Shown here one piece after another: positions 40,921 to 50,141 of a DNA stretch of 64,000 nucleotides. Position numbers and translations under genes: made by a program. Source of the DNA: Caballeronia cordobensis (lineage in GTDB: Bacteria > Pseudomonadota > Gammaproteobacteria > Burkholderiales > Burkholderiaceae). Below the pieces are notes generated by a model that was not told where the DNA came from, did not search any database, and was given only the letters and a program-made list of their open reading frames with translations. Within the stretch, counting starts at the first letter, position 1. Every line of letters begins with the position of its first letter. The DNA is taken from the NCBI RefSeq assembly GCF_001544575.2, contig NZ_FCNY02000005.1:368333-432332 (forward strand). Direction: 5' to 3'.

Positions 40921-43551
40921 TCATCCGAGGCGGATCACTTCGCCGGAAATGGCGATGGTCGGCGCATCCACGTTCACCTGAACGGCCGTGACCTCGACCT
41001 TGTTCGCCGACGTCATCGTGATGCCGACCGCGTCCATCAGCAGATCGCCGTTGCTCGTCAGATCGATGACGCTCGTCGCGTTGAACTGCACCGCCGAACT
41101 GTTGAGCTGCACGGACGTCGGCGCGACGGTCGCGCTGCTGTCGCCCGACGCGAGGCTGATGGTTTCACCCTTGACGCTCACGCTCGTCTCGCCGGTCATC
41201 AAGACGCTCATCGCGTCGACGACCACATCGTCGTTGCTGGTCAGATCGATCAGCGACTTGGCGTTGAGCGAGATCGTCGGCGCGTTGACCTCGACGAACG
41301 CAGGCGTGATCTGCACGTTGTTGACCGGCGCGGGCGCGGGCGAGGCCACCTTCACCGAGAGGTTGATGCCCGTGGTGTCCGCCTTGATTTCGCTCGCGTA
41401 CGTGGCGGCGGCGTCGGCGGCGGCGAACGCCTTGGCGCCCGCATAGAGCAGCCCGTGCGCGATCGCCCCGCCGACGATGCCGCCCGCGACCATCGGGAAC
41501 ATGGTCTTGTAGCCGTCGCTGATCCACGGGCCGATCTTGCCCGCGCCGCCGTTGTCGTCGTCGGCCTTGCCGAGCATGCCGGCCGCGGCCGCCGCCGTCG
41601 CCAGATTCGCCGCGACGTTGAATGCCGTCGCGTACTGAATCTTCTTCTTGGCGGCGTCGAAGGCGAGTTTCGCCGCCGGGTCCTGGCCGCCGCTGATCGT
41701 CACGCTGTCGGTGCCCTTCAGCTTGTTCTGCTCCTTGAGGGAGAGCGAATCGCCGTCGTGGAGCGAAATGCTCTGGCCTTTCTTCCACGAAACATCCGAC
41801 GTCCACGCGAAGCTCGTGCTCGCCGACATCGTGAAGCTGGTGCTGACGGCGGCGCTCGCCGTGAACCCCGGCCCGAGCGAAACCGTCGTGTTCGGTCCCA
41901 CCGAATACTTGTTGCTCGCGCCGACCGTGATGCTTTCCGAGCTGCCCGCCGTGCTGCTCCACAGGCTGCCGCCGCCTTTCGGATCGGTCGAGCCGATGCC
42001 GATCGAGCTGTTGTGAAACGGCGAATGCAGCCAGATGGCTTCCTTGCCCGCGCTGTCGCCGAGATACAGGTGATTGCCGCCCGCCGTCTTGATCTCGTTG
42101 GCGTGCGCGTTGGTCTGCGTGACGATGTTCGCGTTCTCCGAATTCGCCAGGCTGCCGACGATCACCGGCTGGTCCGGATCGCCGTCGATGAACGACAGCA
42201 GCACTTCCGCATCTTTGTGCAGCGGGAAATGCATGCCGTGATCCGTGCCCGCGTAGGGCGTCGCCATGCGCAGCCGCGCCGAGCTTTTATTCGCGTTCTT
42301 GTCGGTCTTGTCGAACGGCAACTGCACCTTGTACTGGCCGTATTCGTCGAGCTCGGCGTACTGGCCGTCGCCTTCGCTGTCGATGGTCGCGTTCATCGTG
42401 CCCGCGACGCGCGGCTTCGCCGTCACGCGCTCGGGACGGAACTGCGTCGCGGCGGGAATCGCGCGGAAGCTGTTGCGATAGACGATCTCGCCGCCGCGCG
42501 CGCCGTCGCTGTACGGGCTCGACACGCCGTTCAGGAGCGCGCCCGCCTGCGAGCCTTCGTGATGCACTTCGGTCACGAGATAGCGGCCGTTGAAGTCATC
42601 GCGATAGTGCTGCGCGAGCGTGAAGAAATAGCCGCTGCGCAGGCCGAGCGCGGTGCCTTCGCCCGAATACGCCTTGCCGCCGCAGATCAGTTCCTGCGCG
42701 CGCAGCTTCGCGTAGCGGTCGCCTTCCTGCTGATCGCGAAAGTTTTCGCCGTAGAGCATGACTTCGCCGATGCCGGAATCGGACACCGTCGCGCGCGCCT
42801 TCAACTGCACCGCCGCCTTGCGATAGTTGTAGTCCTGCAGAACCACTTCATGCGGCAGCGGCTTTTGACGGCACACGAAATCGCGCACCGAATCGGCGGC
42901 GAGGCCGGTGTCGAGCGCATCGTCGGGACGGTAGGAGACGGGCAGCGCGTGCGCGTCGTGCATGATCTTGTCGTCGATCACGACGAGCTTGTCCGAGCCG
43001 CCCGAGTGGTCGAAGTAGTAGTAGATGCCTTCCTTCTCCAGCCAGCGCGACACGAAGTCCAGATACGTCTCCTGATACTGGCAGACGAACGTGCGCGGCC
43101 GGTACGTACCGGTCAGCTTGAACTCGTAGTCGGCGGAATTCAGGCGGCCGGTTTCGAGCACGCCGCGCACGGTGTCGGTGATCGGCCGCTCGTCCAGATA
43201 GACCTCGGAGATGCGAAAGAGCGACAGACGCCACAAACGCGGCACCAGCACGGCGCGATAGAACACGTAGCCGTCCGCGCGATGCAGTTGCTCGAACTCG
43301 GCGAGCACGCCGTGATACGGCGCGCGGATGCCGCCTTCCGGGCCGTAGATGGTGAACGACGCGCGATGGCTCAGCATCGTGTCGAAATCGATCGACGCAT
43401 CGTCCGACACCAGCGTGAGGACGAAGCGGAACGGCTGCGAGATCGATTCGAAGCCCTCCATCTCGACGACCGCGAACTTGTCCGCGCCGAACGCTTCGGA
43501 GGTGAAATCGAAGCGCTTGTTGGCGAGCATGCGGTCGGCCAGTGAGTTCAT
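40921..43551 (-). CDS. tssI: VgrG (TssI) spike protein with C-terminal extension
   Basis: 876 residues. The gp27-like base (FAVVEMEGFESISQPFRFVLTLVSDD, PLPHEVVLQDYNYR) and the gp5-like OB-fold (GQYKVQLPFDKTDKNANKSSARLRMATPYAGTDHGMHFPLHKDAEVLLSFIDGDPDQPVIVGSL) are clear, followed by HLYLGDSAGKEAIWLHSPFHNSSIGIGS and needle repeats. At about 635-728 an Ala/Gly-rich, partly hydrophobic, probably helical stretch interrupts the repeats, which resume to the end. No catalytic domain recognised. VgrG trimers form the puncturing tip together with the DUF4150 cap. Confidence 0.95.
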   Translation of the reverse strand: MNSLADRMLANKRFDFTSEAFGADKFAVVEMEGFESISQPFRFVLTLVSDDASIDFDTMLSHRASFTIYGPEGGIRAPYHGVLAEFEQLHRADGYVFYRAVLVPRLWRLSLFRISEVYLDERPITDTVRGVLETGRLNSADYEFKLTGTYRPRTFVCQYQETYLDFVSRWLEKEGIYYYFDHSGGSDKLVVIDDKIMHDAHALPVSYRPDDALDTGLAADSVRDFVCRQKPLPHEVVLQDYNYRKAAVQLKARATVSDSGIGEVMLYGENFRDQQEGDRYAKLRAQELICGGKAYSGEGTALGLRSGYFFTLAQHYRDDFNGRYLVTEVHHEGSQAGALLNGVSSPYSDGARGGEIVYRNSFRAIPAATQFRPERVTAKPRVAGTMNATIDSEGDGQYAELDEYGQYKVQLPFDKTDKNANKSSARLRMATPYAGTDHGMHFPLHKDAEVLLSFIDGDPDQPVIVGSLANSENANIVTQTNAHANEIKTAGGNHLYLGDSAGKEAIWLHSPFHNSSIGIGSTDPKGGGSLWSSTAGSSESITVGASNKYSVGPNTTVSLGPGFTASAAVSTSFTMSASTSFAWTSDVSWKKGQSISLHDGDSLSLKEQNKLKGTDSVTISGGQDPAAKLAFDAAKKKIQYATAFNVAANLATAAAAAGMLGKADDDNGGAGKIGPWISDGYKTMFPMVAGGIVGGAIAHGLLYAGAKAFAAADAAATYASEIKADTTGINLSVKVASPAPAPVNNVQITPAFVEVNAPTISLNAKSLIDLTSNDDVVVDAMSVLMTGETSVSVKGETISLASGDSSATVAPTSVQLNSSAVQFNATSVIDLTSNGDLLMDAVGITMTSANKVEVTAVQVNVDAPTIAISGEVIRLG

Positions 43552-43618
43552 GCTGATTCTCCGTACAGGTAATGCTCGTTATTCTTGCGGCGCTCAGTCA
43601 CCGCTTGATTGCAATCGC

Positions 43619-43634
43619 GTTACGTTTGAAACAT
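43619..43634 (-). promoter_or_regulatory. ATGTTTCA-N3-GTAAC motif upstream of vgrG
   Basis: Read on the minus strand the site is ATGTTTCAAACGTAAC, 68 bases before the vgrG start and touching the tssH stop codon. The same 16-base pattern (13 fixed positions) occurs upstream of both hcp genes in the same orientation relative to the gene. Likely binding site of a shared regulator. Confidence 0.6.
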
Positions 43635-46276
43635 CACGCGCCGGGGAACGTTACGGCGAAATCGCCGCTGTCGTTCACGTCGAGCGCGACTTCGGGCAGC
43701 GCCGCGCCCTCGCCCATGCGCGTGAGAATTTCCTGCGACATCAGCGGCAGCACCGTGCCGCGCAAGATGAAGTCGATGTTGCGCGCGCCCGTTTCGACTT
43801 CCGTGCAGCGCGCGGCGATCTGCGCGACGACCGCATCGGTGTACGTGAAGCGCATCTTGTTGTTGTGCGCGACGCGCCGCACGATCTTGTCGAGCTTCAG
43901 GCGCACGATGCCCGCGAGCGCGTCGGTGGCGAGCGCGAAGTACGGAATCACGGTCATGCGCGCGAGCAGCGCGGGCTTGAAGTGATTCGAGAGAATCGGC
44001 CGCACGGCGGAAAGCAACATGGCGGCGTCGGGCTTGTCTTCGCCCGCGGTCATTTCGGTGATGACATCGGTCGCGAGATTCGAGGTCAGGAAAATCACCG
44101 TGTTCGAAAAGTCGATTTCCTTGCCTTCGCCGTCGGACAGCATGCCCTTGTCGAACACCTGATAGAACAGGTTCATCACGTCGAGATGCGCCTTTTCGAC
44201 TTCATCGAGCAGCACGACCGAATACGGGCGCTGGCGCACCGCCTCGGTCAGCACGCCGCCTTCGCCGTAGCCGACGTATCCCGGCGGCGAGCCGATCAGC
44301 CGGCTCACGTTGTGCTTCTCCTGGAACTCGCTCATGTTGATGACGGTGGTCGATTTTTCATCGCCGAAAAGAATGTCCGCCACCGAGAGCGCCGTCTCCG
44401 TCTTGCCGACACCCGACGGCCCCGCGAGCAGGAACACGCCCATCGGCTGATCGGGGTCTTTCAGGCCCGACTTCGCGGTCTTGAGCACTTCGGCGATCTG
44501 CTCCATCGCGTGGTCCTGGCCACGGATGCGCGCCTTGAGCGTGTCGGCCATGCGCATCACGCTTTGCGCCTGATCGCGCAGCATCTTGCCGGCGGGAATG
44601 CCGGTCCAGTCCGAAATCACGCGCGCGACCACGTCCGGATCGACGTCGATGTGAACCAGCGGCTGGTCGCCCTGCGCGGCCTTGAACGAATCGGCCGCGG
44701 CGGCGATGTCCCGCGAGAGCGCCTGCAGCGTGTCTTCCGGCGCGCCGCTCGCCTTTGCTTCGTGACGCGCCGCGCGTGCATCGAGGAGCGCGCGGGCAGC
44801 GTCGCGCTGCTGTTGCCAGAAAGCGCGCAGCGCTTCGGCTTGCGCGTCGAGCTTCGGCAGTTCCGCGTCGATTTCCGCGAGACGCGCGAGATCGACCGGC
44901 TGCTGATTGTCCGCATCGCGCTCGAGGCCACCCTTCTCGCGCTGCAGCGCCTGAATGCGGCGCTCCGTGTTTTCGAGCACGTCGGGCTTCGCGCTTTGCA
45001 GCACCTTCACGCGCGCGCAGGCGGTATCGAGCAGATCGACGGCCTTGTCCGGCAACTGGCGGCCCATGATGTAGCGGCTCGACAGTTCCGCCGCCGCGAC
45101 GATCGCGTCGTCGCGCAGCACGACCTTGTGCACGTCTTCGTATTTTTCCTTCAGGCCGCGCAGGATCAGCACGGCGGTGTCGAGATCGGGTTCGTCGAGC
45201 TTGACGAGCTGGAAGCGCCGCGCGAGCGCCGCGTCCTTTTCGAAGTACTTCTTGTACTCGGCCCACGTCGTCGCGGCGATGGTGCGCAACTCGCCGCGCG
45301 CGAGCGCGGGCTTCAGCAGATTGGCCGCGTCGGACGTGCCCGCCTGACCGCCCGCGCCGATCAGCGTATGCGCTTCGTCGATGAACAGAATGATCGGTTT
45401 CGCCGATGCCTTCACCTCGGTGATGACGCCCTTCAACCGGTTCTCGAACTCGCCCTTCACGCTCGCGCCGGCTTGCAGCAGGCCCATGTCGAGGCCGAGG
45501 ATCGTCACGTCCTTGAGCGAATCGGGCACGTCGCCTTCGACCACGCGCAGCGCGAGACCTTCGACCACCGCCGTCTTGCCGACGCCCGGATCGCCGACGC
45601 AGATCGGATTGTTCTTGCGGCGGCGCGCGAGGATATCGACCATCTGGCGGATTTCGGCATCGCGGCCAAAGACGGGATCGAGCTTGCCGGCGCGCGCCTT
45701 CTCGGTGAAGTTTTCGCAGAACCGCGCGATCGCGCTGCCGTCGCCGCTCGCGGGCGCGGAGGCGTCGCCTTCGTTCTGTCCGATGGCTTCGCGCGTGGCG
45801 GCTTCGACGGAGCCGCCGCACACCGCGTCGAAGGAACGCAGCAGCGTTTCGCGATTGAGCGCGCGCAGCGGCGCGGCGTACTCGCCCGTCGCGTAATAGG
45901 TCGGGCGCGCGAGGAAGGCGAGCAGCACCGCGCCCGAACGGATGCGCGGCTCCTGCATGTCCACCGATGCGATCAGCCACGCGTCCTGCAGCAATTCGAG
46001 CAGGAGCGGCGAGAACGCGGGACGTCCGGCGTTGCCCGTCTTCATCTGTTCGAGCGAGAGATTGATCGAACGCTGCACCAGCGCCGCTTCCACGTCTTGC
46101 TGACGCAGCAGCAGCGCGATATCGGCCTGCTGCTCGCCGAACAGCTTGACGAGCATATGCTCGACGGTGATCTCGTAATGACCGCGCGAAACGCACAGCC
46201 CGACGCCGTCTTCCAGCGCCTGTTTGCAGAAGCCGTTGAGGCGGCCCACGAGGGGCTTCAGTTCGACCAGCAGCAT
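43634..46276 (-). CDS. tssH: TssH (ClpV) AAA+ ATPase
   Basis: 880 residues. The N-terminal Clp repeat domain (about 1-160), which binds contracted sheath, is followed by a first AAA+ module (Walker A GDPGVGKT 228-235, Walker B LFIDEAH 297-303), a coiled-coil middle domain (about 430-530) and a second AAA+ module (Walker A GPSGVGKT 619-626). ClpV recycles the TssB-TssC sheath after firing. The ATG at 46276 is chosen because AGAGGA lies ahead of it; an ATG at 46315 would add 13 residues. It is followed on the transcript by vgrG. Confidence 0.95.
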   Translation of the reverse strand: MLLVELKPLVGRLNGFCKQALEDGVGLCVSRGHYEITVEHMLVKLFGEQQADIALLLRQQDVEAALVQRSINLSLEQMKTGNAGRPAFSPLLLELLQDAWLIASVDMQEPRIRSGAVLLAFLARPTYYATGEYAAPLRALNRETLLRSFDAVCGGSVEAATREAIGQNEGDASAPASGDGSAIARFCENFTEKARAGKLDPVFGRDAEIRQMVDILARRRKNNPICVGDPGVGKTAVVEGLALRVVEGDVPDSLKDVTILGLDMGLLQAGASVKGEFENRLKGVITEVKASAKPIILFIDEAHTLIGAGGQAGTSDAANLLKPALARGELRTIAATTWAEYKKYFEKDAALARRFQLVKLDEPDLDTAVLILRGLKEKYEDVHKVVLRDDAIVAAAELSSRYIMGRQLPDKAVDLLDTACARVKVLQSAKPDVLENTERRIQALQREKGGLERDADNQQPVDLARLAEIDAELPKLDAQAEALRAFWQQQRDAARALLDARAARHEAKASGAPEDTLQALSRDIAAAADSFKAAQGDQPLVHIDVDPDVVARVISDWTGIPAGKMLRDQAQSVMRMADTLKARIRGQDHAMEQIAEVLKTAKSGLKDPDQPMGVFLLAGPSGVGKTETALSVADILFGDEKSTTVINMSEFQEKHNVSRLIGSPPGYVGYGEGGVLTEAVRQRPYSVVLLDEVEKAHLDVMNLFYQVFDKGMLSDGEGKEIDFSNTVIFLTSNLATDVITEMTAGEDKPDAAMLLSAVRPILSNHFKPALLARMTVIPYFALATDALAGIVRLKLDKIVRRVAHNNKMRFTYTDAVVAQIAARCTEVETGARNIDFILRGTVLPLMSQEILTRMGEGAALPEVALDVNDSGDFAVTFPGA

Positions 46277-46319
46277 GTTTGTGTTCCTCTTAGTCTTTCC
46301 AGCAACGGCCAGCAAATGG

Positions 46320-47303
46320 TTAGAGAGCGAATTTGACCCGGGTCGGCAACGCCGCCTCGCCGGGGTTGAGCCATGTATCGAAACCGAGCCGCGACCACGC
46401 GCCGCGACCCGTGCGCGCGGCCCCGGTTTCGTCGCGGCGCAGGCGCAGTTCCACTTCCACGTCGAGCGGATCGGTCAGATAAAACCGCGTGAAAAACGAC
46501 AGACGCGCGTGCGCGCTTCCGCCCGGCAGCATCTGATGAAAAAGCGTGTGCGGAAGATCGGCGAATTCGATGCGGATCGCGCCTTCGTGGTCGTCGATCT
46601 CCGAGCCGAGCCACACGTCCTCGCCGAGGCGGCTTGGCTGCCGCCCGAGCTGCCAGCGCTGATCGGCGGGAATCGGCACCGCGCGCAGCACGCCGCATAC
46701 GACCTCGACTCGCGCGGGCGCGAAGGCATCGGCGAGCAGCGTTTTCAGGCCGAGCGCCGAATGCGGACGCTGATTGAACAACCCCGCATAGCGCAGCAAT
46801 TCGGCGCTGCCCGGCAGCAGATCGACGCGCAGATCGGGATCGTGCAGCCCGACGAACGCATACAACTGATTGAGCGACGCCTCGTGCCGGTCCTCGACGA
46901 TGCGCTGCTCGACGCGGTATTTCGCCCACGCATCGAAGAGCAGCGGATACATCGCGTGATGCACGATGTCGAGAAAATCGCGCGTGACGTGATGGCCTTC
47001 GCGCTCTTCCTCGAAGAGATCTTCCGTGTAATACGTCGGCAGCGGCGACGCCACGCCGTACAGGCCGAAGAAATTCGCCGTGATGCGGTAGCCGCCTTCC
47101 GCCGTTTCCTCGATGCGGTCGATATCGTTCTCGGGAAAACCGAGCCCGAGCCGCGGGCGCACGCGCAGGTTCTCCTGATTCAGGCCCGTGTGCCGGTCGT
47201 AGAGACGCAGCAGGCGGATCGCCTGGAAGTAGGAGTACTTCTCACCATTGGTGAGAAGCAGCGCCTTTACAGCATCGGTTGTTGCCCGAGTCTCGGCGGC
47301 CAT
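46320..47303 (-). CDS. tssG: TssG baseplate protein
   Basis: 327 residues with the TssG opening (EKYSYFQAIRLLRLYDRH), FPENDIDRIEE, the ANFFGLYGVASPLPTYYTEDL core that defines the family, and RDFLDIVHHAMYPLLFDAWAKYR. TssG and TssF form the wedge of the baseplate. The gene begins inside the end of tssF (37-base overlap), so the two are translationally coupled. Confidence 0.94.
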   Translation of the reverse strand: MAAETRATTDAVKALLLTNGEKYSYFQAIRLLRLYDRHTGLNQENLRVRPRLGLGFPENDIDRIEETAEGGYRITANFFGLYGVASPLPTYYTEDLFEEEREGHHVTRDFLDIVHHAMYPLLFDAWAKYRVEQRIVEDRHEASLNQLYAFVGLHDPDLRVDLLPGSAELLRYAGLFNQRPHSALGLKTLLADAFAPARVEVVCGVLRAVPIPADQRWQLGRQPSRLGEDVWLGSEIDDHEGAIRIEFADLPHTLFHQMLPGGSAHARLSFFTRFYLTDPLDVEVELRLRRDETGAARTGRGAWSRLGFDTWLNPGEAALPTRVKFAL

Positions 47304-48991
47304 TTGAATACAGTCCCGGAAAGCGTGTCTTCGAGCTCGACGCGCGTATAGGCATTGATGCCGGCGTAATCGCCGAGGAAGCGTTCGAGCATGCAGCCGA
47401 ACAGATACAGGTCGCCGATTCCGGCGTAATGGTCCTCACGGCAACGGATGCGGATCGACTGGCCGCGCTGCATTCCGCCGCGCCCGACGAGCCGCGTTTC
47501 GCGCGTGGCCGTGACATCGACGATGCCTTCGATGCGCCGCCGGTTCGACAGCTCCTGCCCTTGCCGCCCGTTGAAGACGTAGAGGCCGAGCAGCTTGCGA
47601 AGATTGTCGGCGTTCGCGAGCGAGAGCAGATTCAGCGAGACGTGCGAGAGCAGACACCACAGCAGTTCCTCGCCCGCGGGCGGGTCCTGCGCAGGCGTGA
47701 TCGCGCGGATATTGGTGAAGCTCATCTGATCCGGCGACGTGCTCGTCGGCACGTTGATGTCGCCCGGCTTCAGGCCCTCCGGCAACGCGCGGTTCGTGCA
47801 GGTGACGCGGATCGACAGCGTTTCCGGCAGCGGCGTCTCGGAGGGCGGATAGTTGAGCGACAGATACACGTCGCTGCCGCGTTCGACGTTCGCGCTCTTG
47901 AGCGTCGTGCGATAGCTCAGTTGCGCGCCGCGTCCGTCGTGGCGGAACATCGAAAACGGCTGATAGAGGCGTTCCTGCGCGCGGCCCTGCTGATAGCCGA
48001 GCACCTGATCGACGGAATAAATCTGGTAATGGCGGCGGTCGCGGCCTTCCGGGTTCACGCGATATTCCGTCGCGCGATGATCGTGCGTGATCGGGTCCGC
48101 GACATGCGAGAACACGTTGATCGCCGGCACCACGTTGAGCATGAAACTGTTGCCATCGATCGCAGGCATCCAGTCGTGCAGCGCATCGAGCGTCATCACG
48201 ATGCTGAAGCTCGAACCCTTCGCCTTCGCGGTCCAGGGCTTGAGGCCCGTGATATCCACGAAGAGAAACTTTTCCGGCTGCGTGAAGAATTCCTGGATCG
48301 TGCGATAGCCGGACAGCGCCTGGCTCGGATACGTGAGCAGATCGGCGTCGAAGCCGCTCGCGCGCAGATTCTTCGCGCCCAGCGAGAGACGCTCGCCGCC
48401 GCCGCTCGAAATGCGCACGTCGGTGACGTGATTCATCAGCAGCAACAGCAGCTTCGATGCATCGACATGGCCGCCGCTCAGAAAGAGGCGAATCGAGTCG
48501 CCGTTCCATTGCGCGATGCTCGCGCCGCCTTCCATCTCGAAGTCGATCATGAGCACGGGCGCCGCGCCCGCGTGACTCAGCAGGTTCACTTCGGCGATGG
48601 AGAGCGGCTCGACATCGAGATCGCATGTCGTGCGAAAGCGGCACGACGTGCCATCCACCGGCACCGATGCCAGCTCGGCGCCCGCGGCTACGCGCGCCGC
48701 CTGCGCACGCGGGCCTTTCGCGGCGAAGCTCACGAGCGTCGAGGCCGGCACGGGCCGCAGATAATGCGGAAACAGCAGATTGGTGAGTTCCTGAACGAAC
48801 TCGGGAAACTGGTCGTCGAGTTTCTGGCGCGTGAGGCCCGTGAGAAACGCGACGCCTTCGAGCAGGCGTTCGACATCCGGATCGGCCGACGTGCCCGAGA
48901 GCATCGGCGCCATCGCGGGATTCGCGCGTGCGAACTCTCCGGCCAAGCCTTTCAGCTTGTTCAGCTCATCCTGATAGTATCGATTGAACAT
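47267..48991 (-). CDS. tssF: TssF baseplate protein
   Basis: 574 residues, starting with the family hallmark FNRYYQDELNKLKGLAGEFARANPAMAPML, then DPDVERLLEGVAFLTGLTRQKLDD and FPEFVQELTNLLFPHYLRPVPA. Full length for the family. Forms the baseplate wedge with TssG and TssE. The start lies 26 bases after the tssE stop. Confidence 0.95.
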   Translation of the reverse strand: MFNRYYQDELNKLKGLAGEFARANPAMAPMLSGTSADPDVERLLEGVAFLTGLTRQKLDDQFPEFVQELTNLLFPHYLRPVPASTLVSFAAKGPRAQAARVAAGAELASVPVDGTSCRFRTTCDLDVEPLSIAEVNLLSHAGAAPVLMIDFEMEGGASIAQWNGDSIRLFLSGGHVDASKLLLLLMNHVTDVRISSGGGERLSLGAKNLRASGFDADLLTYPSQALSGYRTIQEFFTQPEKFLFVDITGLKPWTAKAKGSSFSIVMTLDALHDWMPAIDGNSFMLNVVPAINVFSHVADPITHDHRATEYRVNPEGRDRRHYQIYSVDQVLGYQQGRAQERLYQPFSMFRHDGRGAQLSYRTTLKSANVERGSDVYLSLNYPPSETPLPETLSIRVTCTNRALPEGLKPGDINVPTSTSPDQMSFTNIRAITPAQDPPAGEELLWCLLSHVSLNLLSLANADNLRKLLGLYVFNGRQGQELSNRRRIEGIVDVTATRETRLVGRGGMQRGQSIRIRCREDHYAGIGDLYLFGCMLERFLGDYAGINAYTRVELEDTLSGTVFKWPPRLGQQPML

Positions 48992-49017
48992 GCGAGAGCG
49001 AGTTTGACAGCGTGAAA

Positions 49018-49431
49018 TCAGCCGACGCTGACGCGGCCATTCGCGCCCACGGTCGTCGATATGCGCAACGGAATCTCGCGATCGTCCACTTCGAGCGCGC
49101 CTTCGAGCGCGAAGCGGATCGAGAGCACGTCGGTTTCCTCGCGGTTGAGGGTCACGCGCGGCGACTTGATGCGCGGTTCGTAGCGCAAGACCATGCGGCG
49201 TATTTCCTCTTCGATCTCGCGCGTGGAACCCATCGCGGTGGTGCCGGCAAGGTTCGTGAAATCGGGCACGCCGAATTGCGGGTCGATCTGCACGCTGCCT
49301 TGCCGCGTGTTGAGCAGCCGGCTCAGGTGGGTCATCACCGAGTTGACGAGCACATCCACTTGCGTCTCGTTGGTGCGGGCTTCACCCGACCCCCAACTCG
49401 CGATTCGCTCCAGCAGCCGACGCTCTCTCAC
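49018..49431 (-). CDS. tssE: TssE, gp25-like baseplate protein
   Basis: 137 residues of the gp25-like family: LLERIASW, DVLVNSVMTHLSRLLNTRQGSVQIDPQFGVPD, then the conserved REIEEEIRRMVLRYEPRI and a beta-rich end. It initiates sheath polymerisation on the baseplate. GTG start at 49431, just downstream of hcp. All hallmark residues are present. Confidence 0.93.
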   Translation of the reverse strand: MRERRLLERIASWGSGEARTNETQVDVLVNSVMTHLSRLLNTRQGSVQIDPQFGVPDFTNLAGTTAMGSTREIEEEIRRMVLRYEPRIKSPRVTLNREETDVLSIRFALEGALEVDDREIPLRISTTVGANGRVSVG

Positions 49432-49454
49432 TTTGGCACCTGCTTACCGATGCT

Positions 49455-49943
49455 TCAGGACTTCGGCGCGAGCCACGAATCTTCGGCTTCGATGCCGTCC
49501 GGATCGAAGGTCCACGTGATCTTCTCGTACGTGAACGAGATGTCTTCCATGTGGCCCATCTGCTTGTTCTCCGGCGAGAGGCAGTTCGGCGTCCACGACT
49601 TCATGTTGGTCAGGATCGCGTTCGAGAGCTTCACGGTGTAGTACTTCTCTTCCGTGCCCTTCGGCGAGATGCGATAGAACTCGAGCGTGACGTTCTTCAT
49701 CTGTTCGCCCGACGTGAGCGCCTGGAACAGCTTCGGCGACGACTTGTCGATTTCCTTCGTCAGCGTCATCGGAAGATGCACGCGCTTGCCGGTGGGCAGG
49801 CCCGTTTGCGGGCTCTTCGGAATTTCGATGGTGTGATCGACGGCCTGGACGAGAATTTTTCCTTCGTGACCCTGAACCTTGGTCGAGCCTTCGATCTTGC
49901 CTTGGTTCTGGCCTTCGAGAGTGAGGTAGCACGGCATCGGCAT
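49455..49943 (-). CDS. tssD: Hcp (TssD) tube protein, copy 1
   Basis: 162 residues when started at MPMPCY (49943); an upstream ATG in frame (49967) adds eight residues with no family match. Marks of Hcp: YLTLEGQNQGKIEGS, HTIEIPKSPQTGLPTGKRVH, LTKEIDKSSPKLFQALTSGEQM, FYRISPKGTEEKYYTVKL. Hexameric rings stack into the inner tube. It differs from the second copy at 53018 in eight residues only by my count. It lies between tssC and tssE but has its own upstream region with a conserved motif and a hairpin. Confidence 0.96.
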   Translation of the reverse strand: MPMPCYLTLEGQNQGKIEGSTKVQGHEGKILVQAVDHTIEIPKSPQTGLPTGKRVHLPMTLTKEIDKSSPKLFQALTSGEQMKNVTLEFYRISPKGTEEKYYTVKLSNAILTNMKSWTPNCLSPENKQMGHMEDISFTYEKITWTFDPDGIEAEDSWLAPKS

Positions 49944-49990
49944 GATAAGTCCCCTGTTGGGTAGCAAACTATGGTTGGTTTCGGTTGATT

Positions 49991-50014
49991 CGCCGGGGCT
50001 TCTCGGCCCCGGCG
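49991..50014 (-). other. Strong hairpin in the tssC-hcp intergenic region
   Basis: Nine G/C-only pairs (arms CGCCGGGGC and GCCCCGGCG) close a six-base loop. It lies 48 bases before the hcp start on the minus-strand transcript and is not followed by a U-run, so a classical terminator is unlikely. mRNA processing or stabilisation that lets hcp be expressed more than its neighbours is possible. Confidence 0.6.
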
Positions 50015-50043
50015 GTTTCGCTCAGCGCTTGTGTGTGCTGCGC

Positions 50044-50116
50044 ATGTTTCACATGTTGCGCGCGGCCCGTTACCGGCCGGTTTCAGTTTTTCCGCGCTGC
50101 GTTACAGATGAAACAT
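50044..50116 (-). promoter_or_regulatory. Regulatory region of hcp copy 1 with ATGTTTCA-N3-GTAAC
   Basis: On the minus strand: ATGTTTCATCTGTAAC (50116-50101), then CTGAAAC (50086-50080), GGTAACGG (50074-50067), and a reversed ATGTGAAACAT (50054-50044). The first three blocks recur in the same order and nearly the same spacing before the second hcp. This points to a shared promoter/activator region. The sigma factor class cannot be told. Confidence 0.6.
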
Positions 50117-50141
50117 GGACTGCATTACCGCGATTCGATGC

